DNA of 64,000 nucleotides from Phallusia mammillata. Its lineage: Eukaryota; Chordata; Ascidiacea; Phlebobranchia; Ascidiidae. Where the stretch lies: assembly GCA_003260075.1 (NCBI GenBank), contig QLIY01000437.1:64774-128773 (forward strand), read 5' to 3'. How positions within the stretch are numbered: the first letter of the stretch is position 1; each line of letters starts with the position of its first letter. Of the stretch, positions 27,734 to 39,900 are shown piece after piece. The notes under the pieces were generated by a model. It had not been told where the DNA came from, ran no database searches, and saw only the letters and a list, made by a program, of their open reading frames with translations. Made by a program: the position numbers and the translations under genes.

Positions 27734-30700
27734 TCCTGATTGCAGCTGATTTTGTCACCACAATACCACGAAAATAAACTCCTTAACCGCTGTAAAAAAA
27801 AACTATGCTATTACCTCTAAACGTTAATAAAATGTAAGGCCTGCGTTTTGCAGAAATCACAATTGAACCTGTCGCTTACAATATGTATATACGTGGTCTA
27901 ACTAAAGAATGGCGAAAGGAAGAATTCTCGGTCATCAGTACCTGTGTCTCTTTCCCGTGCCGATGAAGACTGAACGGTTTATTCTTGGTGTTGCTGCATT
28001 TTGTAGAAAATTGCTCCCGTTTCGTAATGGCCACGGACGAAAGGTCACGAGCGCTACACGACTATCTCCTGGCAGTAAATACATGTGCACGTGCGACCCG
28101 AACACTGAGCGTCTCGTGTAAGATCAGCAGGGAACAATGGCGAAGTGGCGTTATCGCCGAGTTGGTTTATTTCCACTGTTAACCGAAGTATCTTATCTAA
28201 AGAATGCATCAGCTTTAAATTCGCAACTGTGTTTTCATTGGGCGCAACGTTTTGTTGAAAAACCTGTTGGTTTTAAGCTATGGCTAAGGTGCATAGAAAT
28301 AAACATGAGCGCTGTGTAAAGATTTTTGATCACTTAATAACGCTTTTGGGATTTCTATGTTTAATGTCATTTTGTGACGTGCTTGGCAATCAGGCTGGTC
28401 ACGTTTAACAACTTTATCACATCGTGTAAACATCGGCTCGCGGCTATGTACCAGAAGGGGCAAGGTTGATCTAAATAACTTATCCAGGCTGTATATTTTG
28501 TCGAACCACAAAATCTAAATTGCGTTGCGGATTCTACACTTAATAGCAACGCCGTGTATGGATTCAAATAGGTGGTGTTTGTCTCCCTTCCGCATAGATT
28601 TTAATTGGTTTAGATAACAGGACATATCTTACCTGGGATCAAAGTAGGTCGTTGTGTGTATAAGCAGCGCGGGTCGGGATCGGCCACACCGAGCTGGTTG
28701 CCGTGGGTACGAATGCACGACGACGTCATAGGTTACATACGTGCTGTCTGGAAGTGATTCACTAATTATTAACAGAAGTTGATAAAAGTTGTCTTATTAT
28801 GTAGCATATTTTGTTTCGTTTGTTTAACTATCTCAAATTGGAAAACAAAACTATAAGCTAAGCGTATTACAATGCAAACACGTTCGTTTGTTGCTTAATT
28901 GTAAAACTGGAAACAAATAACCCTATTGACAACTTTTATGGTGATGGATGTTAAAAGTTAAAACAGTCCTACAGACAATAACTGTTTTTCATACTTTTTT
29001 CAAGTACGCAACTGGCTGTGTTACTAATATCGAAAAAAGATAACCAAGCACACTAATTATTATGTTTATTATTGTTATGCAAAATAACTCGTAATCTTTT
29101 ATCTCAGAACAGTAAATTTAGTAGAGCAAAATCGGATTACTGTGAATATATTTGCAACAGCTGATTGGTTATTGTAAAGTTCACGAGACGTTTAAATAGG
29201 TAATTTTTTGAAGCGATTGAAAAGCAATTAAACTAATGGTGGAAACAACATTCGTGGTTCCTTTAAACTCCACAAAAATGGTTGCACCGACACAACGTGC
29301 TATTTTTGTCCCCTTTCAAAGGTTAAATTAATGAATGCAAATGATTCCAAACTCTCAGTTCGCTAGTTACAAATAAATTCTTGGTCGTATTTTTAACCAG
29401 CGTAAAGCTTGTTATGATCTTCTTGGTTTATTGTTGTACTCATTTTGCTGGTATTGATTTAGCGCTTATCTTTTACAATCGGTTTTTCCTTGGGGTTTTT
29501 AGGCATTTATTATGCAATTTATGTAAAATATACATTTTAATCGAATTATGTCCGAATTAGGTGAAGATCTGGGTTAACCGATTCGGTTTAACCGAGTCTT
29601 GATGTATTGTGCTTTGCTGTTTAAGTAAAGTGTTGTGAAGTTATCTCAAAATAGTTTTGTCCAACTTTGAAAGGAATATACACAAAACTTTTGAAGCACA
29701 AAACATAACGACAATTGATCTGTTTCGCCTAAAAAATAACAACAACAACAACCCAAGCATTTATACAGTTGCAAAATGTATTTTTCGGACTCTCGCCTCA
29801 AGACCCATAAATTCTGTATGGTAGAAAAAGATAGGTAATATATGTATACATAAAGGCGCGTTAAGTATCGAGCGCAAATGCTGGTAAATTAGGGGACAAT
29901 GCAGGAACACATCCAGCGCCAGTCGTAGGTAGTATCAAAAATAGATCTTAACCTTGCACAAAACAACTTTACGTAAAATCGTTCCAACCAGTTTGCACCG
30001 GTTACGTTAGGGTTGGTGTTACAAAAGATAAACATGAAAATACGTTGATTAAGTAAGTACGGGAGGGGCAGTCGGCCGGTACAATAAACGATTGAAGAAG
30101 ATTTTGCTTGCAATTTGAATAAGAAGAAAAAACACATATATCTGCACCAAGGGCAATAGCTTCCTTGAGCTAATAGTTATGACCAAAAATTTATCGAGCT
30201 TTCATCAGCAAGCCGAAAAATTTTACGTTTCTCGTGAGAAAAATCACTTGATGCCAGTTCACGATCAAGACCGATTACAGCCTTGGCATTCAGTAACAAA
30301 TGTAGCCACGCCGCTAGCAGCGCCTTTATCGTTAACAGAAAGATGGGAACAAAACAACACATAGAAAAAAAGGAACGAGACAGAAAATAAAGGAAATGGG
30401 CAAGAACAATGTTGAACGCTGTACAGAACGAGCACGTACAAAAAACAAAATCGACAAACAGCGCAGGACACATACATAAGGAACGTATAGTACGAACTGA
30501 AAAAAAATGCTTTACGAGCAATAAATAGTGAAAAATACTGAACTGGATGGGAGCAACAACGAGAACTATAGGCGCGAGAAAAGCCAAGTACGTGGCCAGG
30601 TCAGGTTTTTATAATTCAGTCGTTTTTTTATGAATGAACTTTGACGGTATCGCGTGTGTACGTTAAATAGCGGTGTGACAAATTTTTAGTTTGAAGTGGG

Positions 30701-31012
30701 GAAATGCAAATAAATGGGCTTGCGCCGTGTCAATTTTGTTGCGCAGTGCAGTTCTGCGAAGGCAAACAGGATGGGCTTCGCGCGATATGATTGCGTAAAC
30801 AGCAGACGCTGATGTCATGAGGTACCAAGTTGCACTCCGCGCTTTGTGTATAGCATGAAGAATGGCAAAACGTAAATGAAAATTAACTTTCAGCTCAGCA
30901 GACAGTGGTTATGCGCGGCACCTAGGAAGTTAACAAGGTGGCACAGTTGAGATTGCACTTGAATGTATATTGTCTCTGTGGGCTCAAAAAACGATGAAGC
31001 ACACTCGATGTA
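27734..31012. other. intergenic, apart from one candidate exon
   Basis: This lies between the 5' end of the pentraxin-type gene and the 3' end of the FGF gene, both on the minus strand. It is AT-rich, with an (AAC)n tract near 29740. Apart from the possible exon at 28633-28729 I see no coding sequence, RNA gene or transposon ends. The ORFs near 30177-30587 are low-complexity. Confidence 0.5.
28633..28729 (-). CDS. possible alternative first exon (low confidence)
   Basis: On the minus strand an ATG at 28729-28727 opens 32 codons (MTSSCIRTHGNQLGVADP and onward) ending at a strong donor G|GTAAGA. The phase (1) is the same as that of the signal-peptide exon at 27733-27631, so it could splice into the exon at 27124. 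It would encode no signal peptide. It may equally be part of an untranslated leader, or chance. Confidence 0.2.
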
Positions 31013-34000
31013 TCACGTATTATCGACCGCTTGGAGCGCGGATGAGTTTCTAAGGCGCCGCCGCAAGAGGCGCAGCAGCAACTTCGGCCGTTTTAACCGA
31101 CGCCACTGATGCTCAAGTCGCGTTGAGCTCAATACATTATCCGGTTGTTGCGACTTAAAGATGTCCTCCGATTCCAAAGCCTGATGGATCGACCGACTTA
31201 CGCGTCGCCCGGCTTTATCTCTGGTTTTCTTTTGCTTTCTTTTCGATTTCTTTTTCTTTTTGGAGCGACACTTTCGCCTGTTTTGTTTTCTGCACTTCTT
31301 CGTTTTGCAACGCTTGCGATCTCGTCTTCTTTTTCTACATTTTCTCTTCTTTTTCTTGCCTTTCTTCGGCTTCGAGCCTTTTGATCGAGGCTTGCTTGCT
31401 GTTGGCTTGGTTTGACTTGTTGATGTTGAAGTCGTGGCCAACGCAGTCATATCTATTAAAGAACACTAATTTTAGTTTAACGTTACAACTCCTGTCTAAG
31501 GTTGAGCTATGAAAAGCAACTAAGTTCTTCAAACATTCAACTTGAGATATTATCTGTAGTCCTCCTGCTTTGATATAATTAAAACGTCTTTAAAGAGTTA
31601 ATCATAGTACACCTGGCCGTTACATGAAATCATGCCGGTGTCCCAAGCATTCCCTTGTCACGTTTATGTTATTGTTTACACTTCAGACGATTTTGTCGCG
31701 ATTGCCGAAAGAAAGGAAATACATACAAGTTCTTACCTTTTGTAGTGCTAACATTAACGTGAGCTGTAGTTGTAGTTTGACTTGGGGATGAAACTTCAGC
31801 GCTAGTTGTTGAAGGTGGAAGGGCTTCCGTGGGCAATGCGTTGGAGCTGACTTCATCTATTGGGGACTCGGTCAGAAGGAGACCACTTCTGGCTTCGCGT
31901 ACTAGAAAATGTGTCCGCTTGTTGGTGTCGTTGCGAAAGCGTCGTCGAGTGGGCTTTCCGTTTCGCAGTGAAATGAATGACTCGTGATCAATGGACATGT
32001 AGGCATCGTGAGAACTGGCTTTGTACACATGCCGAAAGTTCGTGTTGTTGTCGTTGTCGTTTTCCTGTAGCAACAGGTGGCACCATGTGAATAAAGTCCG
32101 GGCACTTGTCATAATTGAAGCAGTGCTAACTGCGGTGCAACACTGTGCCGATTGTTTGCGTAATCGTATATGAGCATATGGTGCACAAACACTTACCGCG
32201 CCATATAGGCTTCCATCGTTGCGCATCGCCAGGTATCGACCAGTCTTTTTCCCGCGAATCTTCACCCGCAAGTTCAGTCCCAATCGGAGGATGTTCACCA
32301 CACCTGCGAACGAAGCGATGGCCCAGGTCACAACAATGACATTCAATATTGCAGTAACACAGGACGAGGCGATTTTTCCCAAGCTTGCACAAACTGCCTT
32401 TTGTGGCTGCCTACGTCATGTCACCTGATCCCCTCGCCGCTTGGTTAAACTGTAAATGTAGCGGGGCGGGAGACAAACGCAAGGTCTATGTCAATTTTCA
32501 TCAGCACAGCTACCAAGCCTAGTTAACAGGTGGTCGGTACGGCGTTTGATGAAAGAGCGGTGGCTGTTTCGTGTGGGCACAATTTCGTCGCCTAGTGTTT
32601 TGTATAGCCACAGTACGTACTGTTGTGGTGCAATGAACCACGGCAGTCGCGTTACCGCCGCCATGAGAAAGTATGTCCGCACAAGAGGCCCCGGAAACTC
32701 AAATCGAACATCAACGCCTTTAGCTCTGTTGTTTACAAGCGGGCGTGCGTGTGGCACAGTGGCCAACAAAGTACCGCCAGTTTAAACTTTCCAACGCAGA
32801 AACATAAGCAAGGCTAAATCATGATTTCCGCGTTGGCAACGCAACCTTTTGCCGGGTTTATTTTTAGAAGGGGGCGCTCGAAAATTGGCAGATATGTGTC
32901 GCCAAGTCTCGAAGCGATAGACCATCGGCCGGAAAAGAAAGGAAATGTAATAATGTCGTGCACAGATGAAACGAAGCACAAATCGAATTAATTTTCCCCG
33001 GATGACGGGTCATCAGTTTGCGATTTTAGGCGTGGCGAGACACATCGCGCGCTTGAAGAGCAATATCACGCCTAAACATGAGAGCGGCTGGCTTCAAACA
33101 ACGCATTTTTGCACGGTTTCGTAGTCAACAACCCTTCTTTGACGAGTCCCGAACAAAACACGCTCGTAACACCCATGGATTGGGCGATAGGGTGATCCCA
33201 GGCCAACGCGCACAAACTGCGTCATAACGTTACGGGGCGCGGCATGCTCGGTACAGAAGTTTATAATTATGTATCAATAGACGGGGTACTTCAACTGAGC
33301 TCTCCAATGCACTAGACAAAGCGCCAAGTACCCCCTGTCATTAGCGTTTTATTAGCTTGAAGTGGTGCAAAGACAGGTGACTGGGTCCTCAAGCGCCATT
33401 GGCGAGCCGAACGAAAGCCTGCTGGGAACGTGAGAATAGCTTTTATGGAATTATGTCCCGACATCTCTATAACTCGCTACAATAACTCGCTGTTTGTGTG
33501 ACTAATTCTCTGGAATCCAACGGCGTACTTGAACGAAAGCTGCTCATTGGTTCACTGGGTAAACGGCTTGGGTGCTTCGAAATTGTACGTTGTGTTCAAT
33601 TTAAATAATTATAGTGCTTGATTCAAGATTTGAAAAGTGTGCGAAAGAATTTATTTCACAGATGTTGTCCAGCAATTCGCCAGACAGCGTCTCAAGGACT
33701 ATCCCGCCCCACAAAAAGCAATGATCTATTTTAACCCCACGATTACACAATCCATCAGACGATTTCAACGTAATTACGCCCCTATTTCTATAGCGGACGT
33801 TCATTCACACGTCGTCGGGCTACTTTTCTTGTCACCCACGGGCCCCAAGTGGTGTGTAAATTGAGACTTCCGTATTAGAAGTGGGAAAAATCGGACGACT
33901 TTAATTGGCAACACCTGTGACTGTCACTCCCACCTTTACGAAACTCAGTATAAATAGGACTCAGGAAAACACGCGTTGGTGGTGTTTGTCAACGTGCCAC

Positions 34001-36217
34001 CTACCATTTGACCTTATAAGGGAACCTCAATCCTAAGTCGCCCAGTCAACCACTAATTAAAAAACCATAGACTTCACGTCTTGCCATATAAATTGCACCT
34101 GATTGTCAAATGTCATGCGAATTCTTAGTATTAAAACCATTAAACTTTGCACATCTCACACGCCTGTTTATTTTTAAGCCATTAACCAATGTGTAACGGC
34201 CTAATTTTGAACCGAATGCGCACCATAGGGCCTCGAAGTCTTGAAAACATACGATATATTTTCTGTAGCCGTGCGAGCATTCTTACAAAAGTCAACAAAG
34301 GACGGCTGTTTGCGAAAAAATCTACCCTGTACAACTTCGCGGATTTACTAAAAGTCAACTTTGCGTATTAGTCAGCGGGAAAAACAGAAACATAACTTAC
34401 TATGACAAAGCAAAATTTGGGTTCGGCGTGTTTGCCATCTTTTCAAGAAACTGTCCATAATATCCATTTATTACACCGTGGGAATCAAACGTCGGTTCGG
34501 TAATGATTAACAAATACTGCGCTTAGGCGTTTGTCGAAATCCCACGACATTGTTTAGCTACCGGGTAACAGTTAGTTGATATTTCAGGTATTGGTGTATT
34601 TAATGCTTGGTTCAATCATTGGATCAAGCGCGAGAACAAGTACTGTTAACACCAGAGTTGTAAACGGGCCTAAAATGACACCCGAACCCGAAAGTACAAG
34701 TCCGAAACCAGGCCCAAACACGAAGAAGCCCATTTAGGCCCGAAAATTTGATTAACAGGCCTACACTTGAAGTCTCAGAAAAGACCAAGACAACAAACAC
34801 AATTTGGTCTCGAACAAGGCGTTTAAGGGCTGTTTGACATTAGGTCAGGTCCAGCCCACTGGCTATTTAGCTAGTAATTTTGTTTTTAAACTGACACACA
34901 GGGTAAAGTCAGAGCCGAATCAACCCTTTTTTAAGCCCGAACGCGGCCAGAACCCGAACCCGGTCCGACTCACAACTCTGGTTAACATATACTTAACATT
35001 GCAACTGTGTACTTACAATAAGCATCAATAACCGTGTCCTCGACAAATTCCACTCGTCCGTCGGGCAGCATTCGCAGTGTTAATCCACTGTTGTGATAAA
35101 TGGTGTGTATGTTTTCCCGCAAGTGTCCACCCTTGACACTTGTAGGAGGAAGGACTCCTGCGGAACCGCCTGGCAACGAGAAAATAGGCGACTGAGGTGG
35201 CAATGGCTGGAGGTGTGATTGTTGCATGCGACCCTGGTTCTGGCTCGGTGTTGCAGTTGTTGGAAAAGCGTTCAAAAGTTCGTAAAGTGATGTATGTTTT
35301 TTTCGTTGTGGTGCGCCGCGTTTTACGTGGTGGTTGTGCCGATCAAGTCCAAGGTGGGACGCTAAACGCCTGGTTTGGCCACGACGTGCCTCCGACAGGA
35401 TCCTCTTTGCGGCGGCCACGCTGATGTTATGCTTGGGATCAATCTGCCTCAACAGGCTTAGAAACATCACTAACACCGGGTCACTTTCATTTCGGATCAT
35501 GTCGCGAACCGGCATAGATGAAGTTTCATGTGTCACACCCTCGACATGGGAATCTGTTTGAGCATAATCCAAGTTCTCAAACGCTTTGATATCGGAACGC
35601 AATGACGACGTTTCGAGTTGGGCCTTCTCTGTCGATGATGAGGCGGATCCCGCGGGAATTGACGTAGGCGGTTGTTGCCGGTTGGCCGCCGGGTGAGTTA
35701 AAACCGAATCATGTTCCAAATTCATGTTTGTCGCAGGCTCATGGGAAGTGCTTTTGTTCTTTCCGCTGTCTTTTCCATCAGTGCCCAGCAACATTACACC
35801 CGTCATGGTCGAAACAGTCGCCGGTCGCACTGTGTTATCCACGTCTGACCAGCGTTTTCCGAACGACTGAAGACTTCTCGTGCTTCGTTCATGCGCTTCC
35901 AACTGCCTATGTAAGTCCGCCAGGGCGTTAGGTAACATTTGGAAAACTTCTTGCTGGCGCAGAGCACGGGGAAAGTAGCGACGTGGGTGAAACTTTGCGC
36001 GTGCGAAATTTCGGTGATCGATTGTGTGTCGTAACAACTCGTTCTCATCACGTGATCCCCGATTCGCTGCAACGAATCCGGATCCTATGAAAGCTAAAAA
36101 CAGCAGCAAGTATCCTTTTGCAGTAACCAGCGTTATGTTAAGCATGTTGAGTAACTTTTCGACTTGAACAATTACTTCGTGGCAGCAAAGCTTTGTGTTC
36201 AGCTTGTACAGTACCAT
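31013..36217 (-). CDS. divergent FGF with long N-terminal extension and basic tail
   Basis: Exons in transcript order: 36217-35017, 32303-32197, 32064-31737 and 31452-31013, giving 691 aa from the first ATG. A better start may be the ATG at 36145 (residue 25), directly before the hydrophobic signal GYLLLFLAFIGSGFVAA. About 320 residues of Ser/Thr/Gln-rich sequence follow, with basic sites (ARRGQTRR, HHVKRGAPQRKKH) that could be processed. The FGF beta-trefoil runs from about residue 368 to 500: IYHNSGLTLRMLPDGRVEFV in exon 1, VKIRGKKTGRYLAMRNDGSL in exon 2, then FRHVYKASSHDAYMSI and KRTHFLVR in exon 3. The exon borders fit the usual FGF three-exon core. The DCxF signature segment is lost. After a Ser/Thr/Pro linker, about 75 residues are mostly Lys/Arg with Cys spaced among them. 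FGF membership is clear; the subfamily is not. Confidence 0.85.
34653..34980. mobile_element. hAT-like MITE (GGGCCTAAA family) in FGF intron 1
   Basis: The 328 bp element has CAGAGTTGT/ACAACTCTG ends and flanks gttaacac (34645-34652) and gttaacat (34981-34988), an 8 bp target duplication with one mismatch. It carries (C)CCGAACCC and GGGCCTAAA motifs, has no ORF, and lies just downstream of the exon 1 donor. Confidence 0.7.
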
Positions 36218-36687
36218 TCGACCTCTAACATTCTTCTTTTGACTTCAAATGTGATGCAATAAGCCTACAATGTGCAACATGCCTGTACAGATGACGTGCG
36301 TGTGTGTGTGTTAAGAAACAAAGCTGGAACCTATACACTGAAACGTAAATGTAAAGCATCTTAAAATAAGCATCGTTTCAAACACGTTTATTACCCTCAT
36401 TACATAAACACTTGCTGATTTGTTGATAAGATTACGCGCCACCGCCTGTATACGTAGTGGATTCGCGCACGACTGGGAGCAGCAAATTGCACCGGCGTGC
36501 AAACCTTTGCCCAATCAGGTGGCGAGTTGACAGTCACGTGGTTGTCTTGCGGTGTTTCAAACCACGACATGAACGCCCACGAAATTGCTGTGGGTTGTCA
36601 TAGGGACGGAAATAATCACGTTTACACCCTATCGATGGGAATACTTTAAGTTAAGCGTAGGCTAGAAAATAATAATAGTTTTCCATT

Positions 36688-36960
36688 CAGTGGTTACCTA
36701 AATCGTTTGAACCAAGATTACTTGTTGACGTATAGTTTTTACACTGTGTTCCGTACAAGAACGATGATGAAGTGCTACTCTTATAAAAAGTATGCAAAAC
36801 CGTTTAAAATGTTGTCCAGCAACTCGCCAGACGATAATTGTCCATACAGCGGCTAACAGTGGTCACCTAAATTGTTTTAACCAAGATTACTTGTGAGCTT
36901 TGAGTTTTTACATTATGTTCAGTTAAAAAATACTGGAGTGCTACATTTGGTTTCCACCTA
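36688..36960. repeat. diverged tandem repeat, period about 169 bp
   Basis: CAGTGGTTACCTAAATCGTT at 36688 is repeated as CAGTGGTCACCTAAATTGTT at 36857. Each copy continues with accaagattacttgt, gttttta and gtgctac. A 24 bp part of the unit (36809-36832, around gttgtccagcaactcgcc) recurs with one mismatch at 33662-33685 in FGF intron 1. Confidence 0.65.
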
Positions 36961-39900
36961 AAGACACCTTAATTATTTTAATCCAGATCCTATCTGAGAA
37001 AATTTGTAAACAGCCAAGCAGCACGAAAACTTTTGTAAACAGTCGAGCTGCTTTTGCTCAACAGTCGGCATTGCGCTATGAGCCGGCGAATCACGTTTCT
37101 CAGAAAAGCTCGGTACCTCGGGGTGATCCAGAACAATTCGCGGTCTAATTGTGCAGGAAGCGGCTGCGGAAAAACGACCGCGGTGAACCGAAATCAATTT
37201 GCTCGCAGAAAGGCAAGCAATCACCCATCGAGCTCAATTTTCACCGCATTTAACCGCCAGCAACTCGCGTGCCTTTGACCCCTTGGCACTTGCGCCTTTG
37301 TGGGTCCACGATTACACGCTAATAGGCCTCGATCCGTGGGACTGTTAGACGCCGTACTCGTCTTCCATTACATCATGGTTTCATTGAATAGCACGCGCTG
37401 GTGTACTACCCCATTCACACAGAACCCGAGTTGTGCGTCATCGGGCCATGTCACTTTGTTGCTTGTTTGTTTTACGGGATTTCCATTCCTATCACTATAG
37501 GACTGACATGTTACGCCCACATTCATCGCATCTTCTAGCAAAGAATTCGCGCGATCGCCGGCGAGTTTCCGTTTTGTTCAATTGTTAGCTCAAGCATTCT
37601 GCGAATTCCTGTCGCTTTGGGTCACGTCCGTGTTTGTTTTCTATAAGTAGAGTAACACTTTTCCTCTTCCCGTCATAAGCGCTGTGTTTATGCCCACGGG
37701 TTCGATAACATGCTAAAAAATGCACATCCTTGGCGCTTTAAAACGACCACAAGCTCACAACTATATCCGGGATACCGCCATGGGCATTCTTTGGTGATTA
37801 GGATGGTGCTGTTCTGCCGCTAAGCCCAAAAGCTGTTTTAAGTTAATCGCCTGTTACAGTCACGCCGCTGCAGCAGTACCATTAAAAAAGTCAATATTAG
37901 TTTGGTGGCGCAATGGCTGTTTAACTGTCAACGCCAACCGCCAAAATGTTGTAGCTTGTACCTCGCGTTGTTGGTACGCTTCTAGGGGCAACAATTAAAA
38001 ACATACCGAGAGCTACTCAACAGGGTTACAACCGTTCGTGAACCCGCCTGCAACGCGAACGGTTGTGTGTTCTGTATCAACACCAACAATGTTAACTGTG
38101 GCAACCGCCTTCACGTTAAGCAAACATTATAGTTGAACTGTGACGTAATTTGAGAATGAACGGCAAATATTCATAATGGCTTTTTCCTGATCAATATGCC
38201 TCTTGCCTTCCAAACAGGTTAACAATATAAGCGTGAGCGACAAGTGTTAAATATTGCACCTGCACCTTGCCTCTGTGTTCAAAGTTCAGTTACACTGTAG
38301 AGTTTCGGCGACCGGCAAGAAGTTTTGAAGCCAACCGCCGCTAATGATTCCTCGAACCCTGTGTTCTGCTCCTTATCTTTGAAACTCCTACTACAGACTG
38401 CCACATTCAAACCGCGCTGCAATGTAGCACCTGTTTCACTACAGTTTGAATGAAAACATAGCGGCAAAAGTATCCCTCATTTATTAAAATATATCGCACA
38501 TCTGTGCCGGCTTCTCTCATGCCAAAGCTCTCACGTCACCTCCCAGCAAGTTGGAGGCAAAAAACCATCACTGATTTTCTGCTACGCATCTGACACGCCG
38601 CAAAGACCAAACTGCACTTGAAATACCATCTGAACTGTCACTTGTCAAGCTTTCACAAGCGCCTTTACTCAGAACGGCCTGAAAATGGCGGCGGTCCATC
38701 TGTGCCAGTTCTGCTACTGCAGCTTTGGCCTCCCACACTGTTGGCTGTGCACCAGTGACGACGCGTCTAACTTTGCACCTGTCATTTACACAAGTCTCGA
38801 TCGGTTGTGTACCCCGCGCAATCGAGCTGCGCTTGAAGCAAACAATTTCGTTTTTCCCGCACGTGGCACGCTGCACGCGTTCTGCCTGAAGCGCGCACCG
38901 ACCCGCCTCTTGCGCAAATTTCACAAACTGCCAGGCCAACGGCCCCCTCAACTCTCAACACCTGGCCATTGCACTGCAAACGACGCTTACAAACAAGTCT
39001 AGTTAATCATCAGCAAAATCCTTGACTGCCGATGCATGCTTAGAGCATCGCTGGCTGTCAAATTGCTTGTTTAAACAACTCATTGGCGTGCTTCCTTAAC
39101 CATACCAAAACTGATACTCTTGAGTGATATATAGTTTTAGTGGGGCCAGTTAGTGCCGACACGCAGTGGGCCGAATTCTCACTGACGCCAACATCGACGA
39201 CTGAATAGATTTCAGGCGTTTATAATGGAACTGGAACAATGCATCCAACATTAAACTGGAATGTTTGAACAAACTTGGAATATGAATGCACTGTATGTTG
39301 ACACTTCATCCATTTATAGACGTCAATCACCCGCACGCGATGAGTTCAACAGAGCATTGTCCCCAAATGCCCCAAAACCTTTTCCGTTCCCCGCAAACAG
39401 GGTGGACTGTTTGCCGCAAACCACACAAAGCGAAACTGCTGGCCACCACGTCTTGACGCTTCTGCCTAACGCGATATTTCCCTCCTGTCCACATTCGTTT
39501 GTACAGCGATTATCGCCGCGAGTTTTTGCGATCAAACAAACGCCCGAAAATGTCAGGGCAAATATATACTCCATTGTGCGACGGTATGTTGAGTGGCCTC
39601 GCGATCAGAGGACGTCGACCCCATTCGAAAGCAAATTTCAATCGCGTCTCACGATATCCAACTGTTGTAAATTTCAAGGTCGATGTTTTGTTTGCTGTAG
39701 CCGGCACGTGCCAATCATACAGTCAGTTGCTTTATAATAGCTCTATGGTATGACGTCACTACATTTAGGCTGCGACCTCCGAAAAAGTATTAAGTGTGCT
39801 GTCACTTCTCCTGCCTAAATGTTATAAACCGTGTAGAGCAATTGTAAAATATTCTACATCTGCAAAGTCCGGCGTCCACCACCGTCAAACAACAATCCAC

